NCBI GenBank assembly: GCA_913778905.1
Contig: CAJYYA010000014.1
Coordinates: 1 to 64,000 of the forward strand
From: an uncultured Naasia sp.
GTDB taxonomy: Bacteria; Actinomycetota; Actinomycetes; Actinomycetales; Microbacteriaceae
Direction: 5' to 3'
Length of the DNA: 64,000 nucleotides
The notes below the pieces were generated by a model that saw only the letters and a list, made by a program, of their open reading frames with translations, was not told the origin of the DNA and ran no database searches. Shown piece by piece: positions 1-9,955 of this stretch. How positions within the stretch are numbered: the first letter of the stretch is position 1; each line of letters begins with the position of its first letter. Position numbers and translations under genes: made by a program.

Positions 1-394
<394 letters not shown>

Positions 395-539
395 ACACTC
401 CCACCCCTTTTGGGTGGGTTCGAGATATGAGTCTCGACCAAGACTGTGTGTTCGCGTCCACTTTGTGGTTCCCGATGTACGGGAACAAACCACACCACCG
501 CTCTTCGTGAGGGGTTGTGTGGGCTGAAACATCGAAAGT
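395..539 (+). other. 23S-5S internal transcribed spacer
   Basis: A 145-base spacer between 23S and 5S rRNA with no tRNA. It contains short inverted repeats, CCCACCC-TTTT-GGGTGGG at about 401-417 and GTTCCCG-ATGTA-CGGGAAC near 468-486, which probably form rRNA processing stems. No gene is seen. Confidence 0.7.
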
Positions 540-657
540 GTTTCGGCGGCTATAGCGAGAGGGAAACGCCCGGTCACATTCCGAACCCGGAAGCTAAGAC
601 TCTCAGCGCCGATGGTACTGCAGGGGGGACCCTGTGGGAGAGTAGGACACCGCCGGA
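540..657 (+). rRNA. rrf: 5S ribosomal RNA
   Basis: A sequence of about 118 bases begins GTTTCGGCGGCTATAGCG. It carries the conserved CCCGGTCACATTCCGAACCCGG loop region and ends GAGAGTAGGACACCGCCGGAC, whose end pairs with the start (GGCGG with CCGCC). It is the last gene of the rrn operon. Ends are estimated from pairing to within a few bases. Confidence 0.95.
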
Positions 658-718
658 CATCCATTACCCCGACACCACCAGAGCAGGTGGACGGACGGGG
701 ACAGCAAGACAAAGAAAG

Positions 719-742
719 GGCCACCCGAACGGGTGGCCTTTT
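719..742 (+). terminator. rrn operon intrinsic terminator
   Basis: A perfect hairpin of GGCCACCC and GGGTGGCC around a GAAC loop is followed directly by TTTT. It lies 60 bases after 5S rRNA and fits a rho-independent terminator. Confidence 0.9.
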
Positions 743-836
743 CGTCGTTAACCGCCGTCGGATCCAGTCGGATCTCTGGGGCAAGACCGCGGCGACCGAG
801 TCCTCAAAAGTGTCACAAAGCACTCTCCGGATGCCG

Positions 837-842
837 TATGAT
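837..842 (+). promoter_or_regulatory. Candidate -10 element for tRNA-Gln
   Basis: TATGAT lies 53 bases before the tRNA and is the only strong -10-like hexamer in the 150-base spacer. No good -35 is seen at 17 bases; TGTCAC at 811-816 is too far. Confidence 0.4.
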
Positions 843-894
843 TGACGACGGCTCCTGCGCCTGGCGTAGGTTCCACCAGGGTCTGGTACCCCGG

Positions 895-966
895 TGGGGT
901 ATGGTGTAATTGGCAACACGACTGATTCTGGTTCAGTTATTCTTGGTTCGAGTCCAGGTACCCCAG
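895..966 (+). tRNA. tRNA-Gln (anticodon CTG)
   Basis: The acceptor stem TGGGGTA (895-901) pairs with TACCCCA (959-965). The anticodon arm ACTGA-TTCTGGT-TCAGT places CTG at 928-930, reading codon CAG. The T-loop TTCGAGT is present and the discriminator base is G966. The CCA tail is encoded at 967-969. A terminator follows immediately. Confidence 0.96.
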
Positions 967-972
967 CCACAA

Positions 973-996
973 CCCCCGCTTACGAGCGGGGGTTTT
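973..996 (+). terminator. Intrinsic terminator after tRNA-Gln
   Basis: CCCCCGCT-TACG-AGCGGGGG is a perfect 8-bp stem followed by TTTT at 993-996, four bases beyond the encoded CCA. Confidence 0.9.
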
Positions 997-1107
997 CGCG
1001 TTAATGCGCACCCACGCGGGCCTGCATCGCCTCCGGCGCCGTCATCTGCCTGTAACGAGGGAAACACCGATTTAACGCCCGGGTAATCGCCGGGCAACGG
1101 GTGCTCG

Positions 1108-1143
1108 CCACGATGAGATCACACCACCTGTCGTTCGACAGGT
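1108..1143 (+). promoter_or_regulatory. Candidate operator region upstream of the guanidine-type operon
   Basis: Two elements are visible. CCACGATGAGATCA (1108-1121) occurs again, identical, at 9971-9984 ahead of the TetR gene of the same cluster. An inverted repeat ACCTGTCG-TT-CGACAGGT (1126-1143) follows. A role as the TetR binding site or shared promoter element is inference. No guanidine-I (ykkC) riboswitch signature is seen in 1000-1172. Confidence 0.45.
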
Positions 1144-1172
1144 ATTGACTCTCGCATCGCGGAAGGCCCGTC

Positions 1173-2819
1173 ATGAGTGCAACAGAACCCCCCTCGGTCA
1201 GCCCCGTGTCGTCGGCGCCGCCTTCGTCGTCGACGACGACCGTCTACCGTCAGGAGCTGCGACGCGGAGTCGGCTCCTTCTCGTCTTTCGCGGCGGGCTT
1301 CTCCTTCGTGTCCATCCTCACGACGGTGTTCCAGTTGTTCGGACTCGGCTTCGGCTTCGGGGGAGCGGCATTCTTCTGGACCTGGCCCCTGGTATTCGTC
1401 GGTCAGCTTCTCGTCGCGCTCAACTTCGCGCAGCTGGCCGCCCGCTGGCCCATCTCAGGATCGATCTTCCAGTGGTCGAGCCGCCTGGCCGGCACCACCT
1501 TCGGCTGGTTCACGGGCTGGACGATGATCATCGCGCAGACACTCACGGTCGCCGTCGCCGCCATCGCGGTCCAAGCCGTGCTCCCGGCCATCTGGGACGG
1601 TTTCCAGATCGTCGGCGGTCCCACGGCCGACCCGTCGCTCGCCTCACCGACCGGTGCGCAGAATGCCATCCTGCTCGGCGTGATCCTTCTGGCCATCACC
1701 ACGACGGTGAACATCCTCAGCGTGCGGCTCATGGCCCTCGCGACGAGTGTGGGGGTACTCGTCGAGATCGTCGGCGTGGTGATCCTCGTGGCGGCACTCT
1801 TCCTCCTCCCCGTGCGCGGGGCAGACGTCGTCTTCTCCACGGAGGGTGCCACTCCGACCGAGGATCCCTACATCTGGGCGTTCCTGGCGTCGTCGCTCAT
1901 GGCGGCGTACGTGCTGGTCGGATTCGACTCGGCAGGTGAGCTGGCGGAGGAGACCCACACTCCTCGCCGTACGGTGGCCCGCACCATCGTGACTGCCGTG
2001 GTCGTCTCCGGCCTCGGCGGAGCGCTTCTCATCATCGCCACCCTCGTCGCTGCCCCCAGCCTCACCGACGGCTCCCTCGCGACCGGAGGTATCGCCTACG
2101 TGGTGACCGAGCGGCTCGGGCCGGTGCTCGGGAGACTTCTGTTGGTGACGGTGGCCGTCGCGGTCTTCGCCTGCACTCTCGCGGTGCAGACGTCCGGTTC
2201 GCGCATGGTCTTCTCGATGGCCCGCGAGAAGTCGCTCCCGTTCTGGCGCACACTCGCCAAGGTTTCGCCTCGCACCGGCACACCGATCGCGACGAGCGTG
2301 GTCGTCGGTGTCGGAGCAGCTCTTGCGCTGGCCGTGAACTTCGGACAGAGCGCGATCTTCACAGCCCTCTCGAGCCTCTGCATCGCGATGCTCTACCTCG
2401 CGTATCTCGGGGTCACGCTCCCGCTCCTCGTGGCCCGCCTGCGGCGCACGGGGCCGGCGGTCGCCGACGGTATCGACGAGGACGGCAGGCCGCTCTTCAG
2501 CCTCGGACGCTGGGGCGTTCTGCTCAACGTCGTGGCGGTTCTCTACCAGCTCGTCATGATCGTCAATCTCGCCTGGCCTCGTGCGGAGATCTACGACCTC
2601 ACCGGCGAGACCTGGTGGCTGCAGTGGAGCGCTCTGCTCTTCATCGGTGCGACCTTCGCCGTCGGGATCCTCGTCCATCTGCGCAACCGCGCTCGAGACG
2701 GGGCCATCCGACTCGGTCACATCCCGCACAGCGCGGCGGACGCGTTCGGCGACCTGCTTGCCGCAGCGCCCGCCGACACCGACCGCAGCGACAACGGATC
2801 CGTTCGCGTCCAGGCCTGA
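1173..2819 (+). CDS. APC-superfamily permease, probable guanidine/urea-related importer
   Basis: The 548-residue product is a polytopic membrane protein of the amino acid-polyamine-organocation superfamily. A hydrophilic Ser/Pro-rich N-terminus of about 30 residues precedes the RRGVGSFSSFAAGFS segment typical of transmembrane helix 1 in this family. Hydrophobic helices run from about residue 40 to 505, then a short polar cytoplasmic tail. The ATG at 1173 is preceded by GGAAGG at 1160-1165. It is the first gene before the two DUF1989 genes, the carboxylase and allophanate hydrolase, so it most likely imports their substrate. Family and topology are read from the sequence. The substrate (guanidine, urea or a related compound) is inferred from context only. 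Confidence 0.88.
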   Translation: MSATEPPSVSPVSSAPPSSSTTTVYRQELRRGVGSFSSFAAGFSFVSILTTVFQLFGLGFGFGGAAFFWTWPLVFVGQLLVALNFAQLAARWPISGSIFQWSSRLAGTTFGWFTGWTMIIAQTLTVAVAAIAVQAVLPAIWDGFQIVGGPTADPSLASPTGAQNAILLGVILLAITTTVNILSVRLMALATSVGVLVEIVGVVILVAALFLLPVRGADVVFSTEGATPTEDPYIWAFLASSLMAAYVLVGFDSAGELAEETHTPRRTVARTIVTAVVVSGLGGALLIIATLVAAPSLTDGSLATGGIAYVVTERLGPVLGRLLLVTVAVAVFACTLAVQTSGSRMVFSMAREKSLPFWRTLAKVSPRTGTPIATSVVVGVGAALALAVNFGQSAIFTALSSLCIAMLYLAYLGVTLPLLVARLRRTGPAVADGIDEDGRPLFSLGRWGVLLNVVAVLYQLVMIVNLAWPRAEIYDLTGETWWLQWSALLFIGATFAVGILVHLRNRARDGAIRLGHIPHSAADAFGDLLAAAPADTDRSDNGSVRVQA

Positions 2820-2911
2820 ACCGCTCGGTTCGGCCGCCCCTCCGCGGTCGGACCGAGCCATTCTTCGCGCGCCCACCACGGACGCCCGCACCCGACAGAG
2901 AGACCACACTC

Positions 2912-3760
2912 GTGCACACGATCGCCGATGACCACACCACCGACAGCGTGCGGGCGGCCCGCGCCGACGCGCGCGCCCAAGCCGACCGGCGGTCCGAACA
3001 CATGCCCTACCGGCCGGCGTCCACCTCGCCGTTCGTCCCGGATGGTGTCCAGCCGTCCGCACTCACGTGGGCCGAAACGGTGGCACCGGGCGGGTACACG
3101 CACAGGGTGGTCGCGCGCGGAACCCGAGTCCGACTCGACGACCCCACCGGTCTCGCCTGCGCGCACATCGTCCTCTTCAACGCTCTCGAAACCTCCGAGA
3201 GGCTCAACGTCGCGGACACCGTCAAGATCCCCTGGCAGGCCTATCTCGGCGACGGGCATCCGTTGCTCTCCGGTGACGGCCGTGCCCTGGCGACGATCAC
3301 CGAGGACTCGTCGGGTCGTCACGACGCCTTCTGTGGAACCACGACGGACAGCGTGAGCGAGAGGAAGTACGGATCCGCGGCCCCCGAGGGACCCGCCCCG
3401 TCCGGTCGGTCGCGTTTCCTGCTGGCGGCGGCGAAGCACGGTCTCACCGGCCGAGACCTTCCACCGTCGGTCTCGTTCTTCCAAGGGGTACGAGTCGAGG
3501 AGGACGGGACGCTCCGCTTCACCGGAAGCGCAGGACCGGGAACCCACGTCGAGCTCGTCGCCGAACTGCCGCTCCTCATCCTGATCGTCAACGTCCCGCA
3601 CCCCCTCGACCCGGCTCCCCGGTACCGGGTCGGCCCGCTACGGGTGCACGCATGGCGGGGTGAACCGACCGGTCCGACGGACGAGCGCTTCACGCGCACG
3701 CCCGAACTCAACCGCGCCTATCTCAATTCGATCGACTACGCCGACGCCCGAGGGATCTGA
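2912..3760 (+). CDS. DUF1989 / urea amidolyase-associated protein 1 (carboxyguanidine deiminase-type subunit)
   Basis: The 282-residue protein belongs to the DUF1989 family that accompanies urea/guanidine carboxylases. Related two-gene pairs in Pseudomonas were shown to form carboxyguanidine deiminase, which releases ammonia from carboxyguanidine to give allophanate. Conserved blocks include APGGYTHRVVARGTRVRLDD, HIVLFNALETSERLN, the GRHDAFCGTT segment with His and Cys, and NVPHPLDP near the C-terminus. The GTG at 2912 is preceded by AGAGAG. An in-frame ATG at 2615 lies inside the permease gene and is rejected. The partner gene starts 3 bases downstream. The deiminase role is transferred from the family and not visible in the sequence itself. 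Confidence 0.85.
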   Translation: MHTIADDHTTDSVRAARADARAQADRRSEHMPYRPASTSPFVPDGVQPSALTWAETVAPGGYTHRVVARGTRVRLDDPTGLACAHIVLFNALETSERLNVADTVKIPWQAYLGDGHPLLSGDGRALATITEDSSGRHDAFCGTTTDSVSERKYGSAAPEGPAPSGRSRFLLAAAKHGLTGRDLPPSVSFFQGVRVEEDGTLRFTGSAGPGTHVELVAELPLLILIVNVPHPLDPAPRYRVGPLRVHAWRGEPTGPTDERFTRTPELNRAYLNSIDYADARGI

Positions 3761-3763
3761 TCC

Positions 3764-4582
3764 GTGACCGCCATTCCGACATCTCAGTCCGCCGCCCGGA
3801 GCGCCACCGCCTCGCCGGCCTCCGCTCTCCCCGTCCGCATCTTCTCGACCGCGAGGGGTGAGCTCGAATCGACGGTGCCCGTCGGGGCCGTCTACACCCC
3901 GGACACGGTTCTCGACTGGTCGGAGCCTCTTTCCGGCGGAACCGTCGTGAGTGACGACGAGGTCGCCCCCCTTGCGCCGTGGTCGGCGTTCGTCCTCGCG
4001 GGGCACACCCTCACCATCGTCGACGTCGGGGGCAATCAATCGGCCGACTTCCTCGTCTACAACGCCGCCGACACCGACGAGCGCTACTCGGTGCCTGACA
4101 CTCTGGCCGCGCAGGGAAACGCCTATCTACGCGAGGGCTCGGTGCTGGTCTCCAATGAGGGGCGCGCCCTCATGACCGTGACCGGCAACGAGATCGATCG
4201 ACAGGACACCATCGGTGGAGCCTGCTCCAAGGAGTCCAACACCCTGCGGTACGGGTTCCACACCGAGTTCCAGCACGGATGTCGGGAGAACTTCCTCGCC
4301 GAGGCGGGGCGTCACGGGTTGGGCGTGCGCGACCTGGTCTCTAACGTCAACTGGTTCATGAACGTGCCCGTCGAGGCGGACGGCTCACTCGGAATCGTCG
4401 ACGGCATCTCGGCACCCGGCAAGCGCGTCGCGCTTCGCGCCGAGATGGACGTGCTGGTGATCGTGTCGAACTGTCCGCAGATGAACAACCCCTGCAACGA
4501 CTTCAATCCCACCCCGTTGCGGATGATCGTGACGGCCGCGACGACATCGGCCGGGGCGGCCCGCACGGAGGGGCTGGCATGA
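3764..4582 (+). CDS. DUF1989 / urea amidolyase-associated protein 2 (carboxyguanidine deiminase-type subunit)
   Basis: This 272-residue DUF1989 protein is paralogous to its upstream neighbour. It carries the stronger family blocks: GGNQSADFLVYNAADTDER, GRALMTVTGNEIDRQDTIGG, ACSKESNTLRYGFH, QHGCRENF and CNDFNPTPLR. The conserved Cys and His residues are candidates for the catalytic or metal site. It probably forms a heteromeric carboxyguanidine deiminase with the preceding gene product. The GTG start is 3 bases after the upstream stop, and the gene ends in an ATGA overlap with the carboxylase, so all three are translationally coupled. The poorly conserved, Ala/Ser-rich first 30 residues leave the exact start less certain. 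Confidence 0.86.
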   Translation: MTAIPTSQSAARSATASPASALPVRIFSTARGELESTVPVGAVYTPDTVLDWSEPLSGGTVVSDDEVAPLAPWSAFVLAGHTLTIVDVGGNQSADFLVYNAADTDERYSVPDTLAAQGNAYLREGSVLVSNEGRALMTVTGNEIDRQDTIGGACSKESNTLRYGFHTEFQHGCRENFLAEAGRHGLGVRDLVSNVNWFMNVPVEADGSLGIVDGISAPGKRVALRAEMDVLVIVSNCPQMNNPCNDFNPTPLRMIVTAATTSAGAARTEGLA

Positions 4583-7500
4583 CCGGCTTCGACACGATCC
4601 TGATCGCCAACCGTGGCGAGATCGCGCGCCGCATCATCCGCTCCGCGAAGGCCCTGGGTCTGCGCACGGTCGCTGTCTACTCCGACGCCGACCGTGCCGC
4701 GCCTCACGTCCGTGAGGCGGATGTCGCCGTGCGTCTCGGCCCGGCCCCGGCGAAGGAGTCGTACCTCGACGTCGACCACTTGATCGAGGAGGCTCTGCGT
4801 CTCGGGGTCGGTGCGATCCACCCGGGGTACGGCTTCCTCTCCGAGAATCTCGACTTCGCGCGCCGTATCGAGTCGGAGGGCATCGTGTTCATCGGGCCGA
4901 CGCCCGATCAGATCGCCGCCTTCGGTGAGAAGCACACGGCGCGCGAACTCGCTCAGCGTGCCGGGGTGCCGATGCTGGCCGGCACGGGCCTGCTGGGGTC
5001 CGCGGACGAAGCGGTCGCGGAGGCCGAACGCATCGGCCTGCCCGTGATGCTCAAGGCCACCGGCGGCGGCGGCGGTATCGGCATGCAGGCGTGCTCGACT
5101 GCCGCGGAGGTGCGGGATGCTTACGCACGCGTCGCCCGTCTGGGAGAGAGGAACTTCGGATCGGCGGGCGTCTTCCTCGAGCGCCTCGTGCGCCCGGCCC
5201 GCCATGTCGAGGTCCAGCTGTTCGGCGCGGGCGACGGCCGGGTGGCCGTCATCGGCGACCGTGACTGCTCCCTGCAGCGGCGCAACCAGAAGGTGATCGA
5301 GGAGGCACCCGCACCGGCCCTTCCCGACGTCAAGCGCACACAGCTGCACGAGTCGGCCCGAGCCCTCGCGGCGTCGGTCCAGTACCGTTCCGCCGGGACG
5401 GTCGAGTTCGTCTACGACCCGATCCGCGAAGAGGCGTCGTTCCTCGAGGTGAACACGCGCCTGCAGGTCGAGCACCCCGTCACCGAGGAGGTCTACGGCG
5501 TCGACCTGGTCGAGATGATGATCCGCCTCGCCCGAGACGGTGCCGCGTCGATCGACGCCTCGGTCTTCACGACTCCCTTCGAACCCCGAGGCTGGGCTGT
5601 CGAGGCTCGGGTCTACGCCGAGGACCCCGCGAAGGGCGGGCTGCCGAGTTCAGGCCTCGTCACCCAGGCCGTCTTCCCCGGCACGGGCGCTCCCGTCCTC
5701 GACGGTATCCGCGTCGACGGCTGGATCGAGACGGGCCTCGACGTGTCGCCGCACTACGACCCCATGCTGGCGAAGGTGATCGCCGCGGCCCCCACGCGCG
5801 ATTCCGCGCTCGACCTGCTGCGCGAAGGACTCGACGTCAGTCGTGTCGACGGCGTCGTCACCAACCTGGGATTGCTGCGGTCGCTCACCGACGAGATCAC
5901 CCTGCGCGCCGCAACCCATTCCACCTCGACGCTCGAGTCCCCGGTCGACCCCGACCCGCGCATCGACGTGCTCGAGTCGGGCGCCATGACCACAGTGCAG
6001 GATCTGCCCGGCCGAACCGGCTACTGGCAGATCGGGGTCCCGCCGAGCGGTCCCATGGACGCGGTGTCCTTCGCGGAGGCCAATCTGTCGGTGGGCAACC
6101 CCGCCGGCGCACCGGGGCTCGAAATCACCGCGACCGGTCCGACGTTGCGCTTCAGCGTCGCGACGATGGTGGCCCTGACCGGGGCGCCCGTCAGCGCGTC
6201 GGTCGACGGGACGGAGGCGACCATGTGGGAGCCGTTCGAGGTTCCAGCAGGGGCCACCCTCTCGATCGGGACGCTTCACGGACCCGGCCAACGTTCCTAC
6301 CTCGCCGTCCGCGGAGGACTCGACGTGCCGCTCTACCTCGGGAGCGCGTCCACCTTCACACTGGGCGGTTTCGGTGGGCACGCCGGGCGGGCCCTCGTGC
6401 CGGGCGACGTGCTCCGGCCGGGATCCCCGGACTCGGATCAGCCACATCCCGCCTTCCCCGAGGGGGAGCGTCTGGGAGTGGTCCGAGGCGCGACGCCTCA
6501 CGACCGGCGACCCGCCATCACCTCCTCATGGCAGATCGGTGTCACCGAGGGTCCGCACGGGGCGCCCGACTTCTTCACCCGTGCCGACATGGACGTGTTC
6601 TACGCGACCGACTATTCGGTGCACTACAACTCCGCGCGCACCGGCGTCCGCCTCGACGGTCCCCGCCCCACCTGGGCACGCACCGACGGTGGTGAAGCGG
6701 GACTGCACCCGTCGAACATCCACGACAACCCCTACGCGATCGGGGCGATCGACTTCACAGGCGACACTCCCATCATCCTGGGCCCGGACGGACCGAGTCT
6801 CGGCGGGTTCGTCTGCCCCGCCGTCGTTGGCAGTGGAGAGCTCTGGAAGCTGGGGCAGCTCCGCCCCGGCGACACCGTGCGTTTCGTGCCCGTCCGGGAA
6901 GCGGATGCCGCGGCGCTCGCCGATCGGCGGTCCTCGCTCACGGTTCTGAGCTCGGGTGGTGACGGCGACGACGGTGTCATCGCCCGACTCGAGGCGGAGG
7001 AGGACCGGCCGTCGGTCACCTACCGCCGCGACGGCGACGACAATCTCCTCATCGAGTACGGCGATCTCACGCTCGACCTGGGCCTGCGGATGCGCGTGCA
7101 CGCGCTCATGACCCGACTCGACGAGCAGACGCCGAAGGGGGTCCGCGAACTGACCCCCGGCATCCGGTCCCTCCAGGTGAAGACCGATTCGGGTGAGCTC
7201 AAGGCCACGGAGCTCGCCGGACTCCTGCGCGAGATCGAGAGCGAGATCCCTGCGACGCGCGACCTCGTCGTGCCGTCCCGACGCGTGCGGTTGCCGCTCT
7301 CCTGGGACGATCCGGCTACCCACCTCGCCATCGAGCGGTACATGAACGGCGTCCGGTCGGACGCTCCGTGGACGCCGTCCAACATCGAGTTCATCCGGAG
7401 GATCAACGGTCTTGAGTCGGTGGACGACGTCTTCCGAACCGTCTTCGACGCGAGCTACCTCGTGCTGGGTCTCGGTGATGTGTATCTCGGCGCCCCCGTC

Positions 7501-8223
7501 GCGACCCCGCTCGATCCGCGACACCGTCTGGTCACGACCAAGTACAACCCCGCGCGAACGTGGACGGCCGAGAACTCGGTCGGCATCGGGGGCGCCTACA
7601 TGTGCATCTACGGCATGGAGGGCCCGGGCGGATATCAATTCGTCGGACGCACCGTGCAGATCTGGAACCGGTTCCGTCGTGGCGGGCTCTTCACCGAGAA
7701 CCCGTGGGCGCTCCGCTTCTTCGACCGGATCGAGTGGTACCCGGTCTCAGCCGACGAGCTTCTCGAGTTGCGTGCCGAGACCGACGCCGGTCGCGGCCCC
7801 TACGAGACCGAGGAGGGCAGTTTCGCGATCGCCGACTACGAGCGGTTCCTCGCTGAGAACGACCAGTCGATCTCGGAGTTCCGCGCGAGACAGGCCCGGG
7901 CGTTCGCCGAGGAGAAGGAGCGGTGGCGCGCATCCGGCGAGTTCGACGTGCGTGCCGACGCCGTCGTCGCTCCTCCCTCGGAGTCCGTCGTGGTGCCGCC
8001 GGGGTCGATCCCGGTACCCGCCCCCTTCACATCGACGGTGTGGCAGCTCGGTGTCATCCCGGGTCAGCGGGTGACGGCGGGCGAGAAGCTCGTGTCGCTC
8101 GAGGCCATGAAGATGGAGTCCTCCGTCCTCGCCCCTCGCGACGGCACCGTCGTCGAGATCTACACCCGCCCCGGTGAGCAGGTTGCTCCCGGGCAGATCC
8201 TTCTCGCGATCCAGGAGAACTGA
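4579..8223 (+). CDS. Biotin-dependent urea/guanidine carboxylase
   Basis: The 1214-residue single-chain enzyme has the order biotin carboxylase (about 1-450), AHS2/KipA-like (about 465-750), AHS1/KipI-like (about 780-1000) and C-terminal biotinyl domain (about 1140-1214). The ATP-grasp glycine loop is at 162-168 with K159 ahead of it, and the FLEVNTRLQVEHPVTE signature is at 288-303. The biotin acceptor is K1178 in EAMKME. It carboxylates urea to allophanate or guanidine to carboxyguanidine using ATP and bicarbonate. The two adjacent DUF1989 genes and absence of urease genes nearby favour guanidine, as in described Pseudomonas systems. It overlaps its neighbour by ATGA. Length and domain set match the family. 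Confidence 0.93.
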   Translation: MTGFDTILIANRGEIARRIIRSAKALGLRTVAVYSDADRAAPHVREADVAVRLGPAPAKESYLDVDHLIEEALRLGVGAIHPGYGFLSENLDFARRIESEGIVFIGPTPDQIAAFGEKHTARELAQRAGVPMLAGTGLLGSADEAVAEAERIGLPVMLKATGGGGGIGMQACSTAAEVRDAYARVARLGERNFGSAGVFLERLVRPARHVEVQLFGAGDGRVAVIGDRDCSLQRRNQKVIEEAPAPALPDVKRTQLHESARALAASVQYRSAGTVEFVYDPIREEASFLEVNTRLQVEHPVTEEVYGVDLVEMMIRLARDGAASIDASVFTTPFEPRGWAVEARVYAEDPAKGGLPSSGLVTQAVFPGTGAPVLDGIRVDGWIETGLDVSPHYDPMLAKVIAAAPTRDSALDLLREGLDVSRVDGVVTNLGLLRSLTDEITLRAATHSTSTLESPVDPDPRIDVLESGAMTTVQDLPGRTGYWQIGVPPSGPMDAVSFAEANLSVGNPAGAPGLEITATGPTLRFSVATMVALTGAPVSASVDGTEATMWEPFEVPAGATLSIGTLHGPGQRSYLAVRGGLDVPLYLGSASTFTLGGFGGHAGRALVPGDVLRPGSPDSDQPHPAFPEGERLGVVRGATPHDRRPAITSSWQIGVTEGPHGAPDFFTRADMDVFYATDYSVHYNSARTGVRLDGPRPTWARTDGGEAGLHPSNIHDNPYAIGAIDFTGDTPIILGPDGPSLGGFVCPAVVGSGELWKLGQLRPGDTVRFVPVREADAAALADRRSSLTVLSSGGDGDDGVIARLEAEEDRPSVTYRRDGDDNLLIEYGDLTLDLGLRMRVHALMTRLDEQTPKGVRELTPGIRSLQVKTDSGELKATELAGLLREIESEIPATRDLVVPSRRVRLPLSWDDPATHLAIERYMNGVRSDAPWTPSNIEFIRRINGLESVDDVFRTVFDASYLVLGLGDVYLGAPVATPLDPRHRLVTTKYNPARTWTAENSVGIGGAYMCIYGMEGPGGYQFVGRTVQIWNRFRRGGLFTENPWALRFFDRIEWYPVSADELLELRAETDAGRGPYETEEGSFAIADYERFLAENDQSISEFRARQARAFAEEKERWRASGEFDVRADAVVAPPSESVVVPPGSIPVPAPFTSTVWQLGVIPGQRVTAGEKLVSLEAMKMESSVLAPRDGTVVEIYTRPGEQVAPGQILLAIQEN

Positions 8224-8224
8224 C

Positions 8225-9955
8225 GTGGCCCGAATCTCCAGTGCGGCACGTGTGCGTGACGCGTACTCTCGCATCGCCGACCTCGACCGCCCGGAGATCT
8301 GGATCTCCCTCCGCGAGGAAGCGGAAGCCGTCGCCGAAGCGGCGGCCATCGACGCGCGACTCGACGCGGGGGAGCGCCTCCCCTTGGCGGGCCTGGTCGC
8401 AGCCGTGAAGGACAACATCGACGTCTCAGGGCTTCCCACGACTGCCGGAGCGCGGAGCTTCTCCTACGACCCGTCCGCCGACGCGACGGCGGTCGCCCGC
8501 CTCCGCGCTGCGGGGGCCGTGATCCTCGGGAAGACCAACCTCGACCAGTTCGCCACGGGGTTGGTCGGCACGCGAAGCCCCTTCGGCGCCGTCCGCAACG
8601 CGTGGGATCCCGCCCGCATCTCGGGCGGGTCGAGCTCTGGTTCGGCGGTCGCCGTCGCACTCGGCGTCGTCGACATCGCGCTCGGGACGGACACAGCCGG
8701 CTCCGGGCGGGTCCCCGCAGCGCTGAACGGGATCGTCGGCGTCAAGCCCACGCGAGGGGTGATCCCGGCGACGGGCGTCGTTCCCGCCTGCCGATCGCTG
8801 GACTGCGTCACGGTGTTCGCCCGAGAACTCCGTCTCGCCCGCACCGTGACTCGGATCATGACCGGCGTCGACGGACTCGATCCGCTCGGACGCGCGTGGT
8901 CGCCGCAGGCCGCGGCGGAGGCCGCGCTGCCCGCCGTGCCGCGTGTCGCCATCCCCACCCGCGAGCACCTCGAATCCCTGGCGGACGGGTGGGCCGAGGC
9001 GTTCCGAGCCGCCGTCGCCGGCCTCGCCGCGACCGGAGTCGAGATCGTCGAGGTCGACATCTCTCCGCTGCTCGCCGCCGCGAGCCTGCTCTACGAGGGA
9101 GCTTTCGTCGCCGAGCGCTACGCGGCGGTCGGCGACCACATCGACGCGCATGAAGAACTCATCGGATCCGATCTCGACCAGACGGTCGCGGGCATCGTGC
9201 TCGGAGGCGCGGAGCGGACGGCGGTCGAGCTGTTCCGCGATCGGGAGCGGCTCGACCGGCTCGGCGTCGCCGCGCGGGAGGCGCTCGCCGGCACGGATGC
9301 GCTCCTCACGCCGACGACGACCTGGCATCCGACGATCGATGAGCTGCGCGCGGATCCGGTGGGCGGGAACAGTCGGATGGGACGGTATACGAACTTCGCC
9401 AACCTCTTGGACATGGCGTCGCTGGCGGTGCCTGCGGGAGCGGTCGGCGGGTTGCCTTTCGGCGTCATGTTCACGGCACCCGCCTTCCACGACGAAGCCC
9501 TCGCTCAGCTCGCCGAGCGGATCGCGGCACCTCGGGTCGATCTGCTCGTCGTGGGCGCGCACCTCACGGGGCAGCCCCTCAACCATCAGCTGGTCACGGC
9601 CGGCGGAACCTTCGTCGAGGCCATCACGACGAGTCCCGACTACGCCCTGTTCGCACTCCCGACGACGCCACCCAAACCGGGGCTCCTGAAGGTTCTGAGC
9701 GAGGGAAGAGCGGTGGTCGGGGAGATCTGGTCGCTCCCGGCCGCCGGTTTCGGGGTGTTCGTCGATTCGCTGCCGTCGCCCATGACCATCGGGTCGGTGA
9801 CTCTCGACGACGGTCGCGTCGTGTCCGGCTTCCTCTGCGAACCCTTTGCCACACAGGATGCGCTCGACATCAGCGACCACGGTGGATGGCTGGCGTGGCG
9901 GGCAGCTTCTCAGTCTCCTCGGCCTCAGCAGCAGGCGCCGTCTCCCGCGTCATGA
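8225..9955 (+). CDS. atzF: Allophanate hydrolase
   Basis: The 576-residue protein has an N-terminal amidase-signature domain and a C-terminal AtzF-type domain. The Ser-cisSer-Lys triad is visible as K62 (VKDN), the serines of SGGSSSG at 133-139, and S160 in GTDTAGSG. It hydrolyses allophanate, the last step, giving ammonia and carbon dioxide. The C-terminal part (residues about 440-560, LLVVGAHLTGQPLN through the DISDHGGW region) matches allophanate hydrolase and not plain amidases. The GTG at 8225 has AGGAGA at 8213-8218 and lies one base after the carboxylase stop. An earlier in-frame ATG at 8174 would overlap the carboxylase biotinyl domain and is not preferred. Confidence 0.93.
   Translation: MARISSAARVRDAYSRIADLDRPEIWISLREEAEAVAEAAAIDARLDAGERLPLAGLVAAVKDNIDVSGLPTTAGARSFSYDPSADATAVARLRAAGAVILGKTNLDQFATGLVGTRSPFGAVRNAWDPARISGGSSSGSAVAVALGVVDIALGTDTAGSGRVPAALNGIVGVKPTRGVIPATGVVPACRSLDCVTVFARELRLARTVTRIMTGVDGLDPLGRAWSPQAAAEAALPAVPRVAIPTREHLESLADGWAEAFRAAVAGLAATGVEIVEVDISPLLAAASLLYEGAFVAERYAAVGDHIDAHEELIGSDLDQTVAGIVLGGAERTAVELFRDRERLDRLGVAAREALAGTDALLTPTTTWHPTIDELRADPVGGNSRMGRYTNFANLLDMASLAVPAGAVGGLPFGVMFTAPAFHDEALAQLAERIAAPRVDLLVVGAHLTGQPLNHQLVTAGGTFVEAITTSPDYALFALPTTPPKPGLLKVLSEGRAVVGEIWSLPAAGFGVFVDSLPSPMTIGSVTLDDGRVVSGFLCEPFATQDALDISDHGGWLAWRAASQSPRPQQQAPSPAS

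Noticed and set aside
1000-1172. Possible guanidine-I (ykkC) riboswitch leader
   Set aside because: The conserved aptamer strings are absent. Only a small GCCCGG/CCGGGC hairpin (1077-1095) and the inverted repeat at 1126-1143 are seen.
2615-2911. N-terminal extension of the first DUF1989 protein
   Set aside because: It would overlap the permease C-terminus by 205 bases and adds Arg/Pro-rich sequence without similarity; GTG 2912 fits the family.
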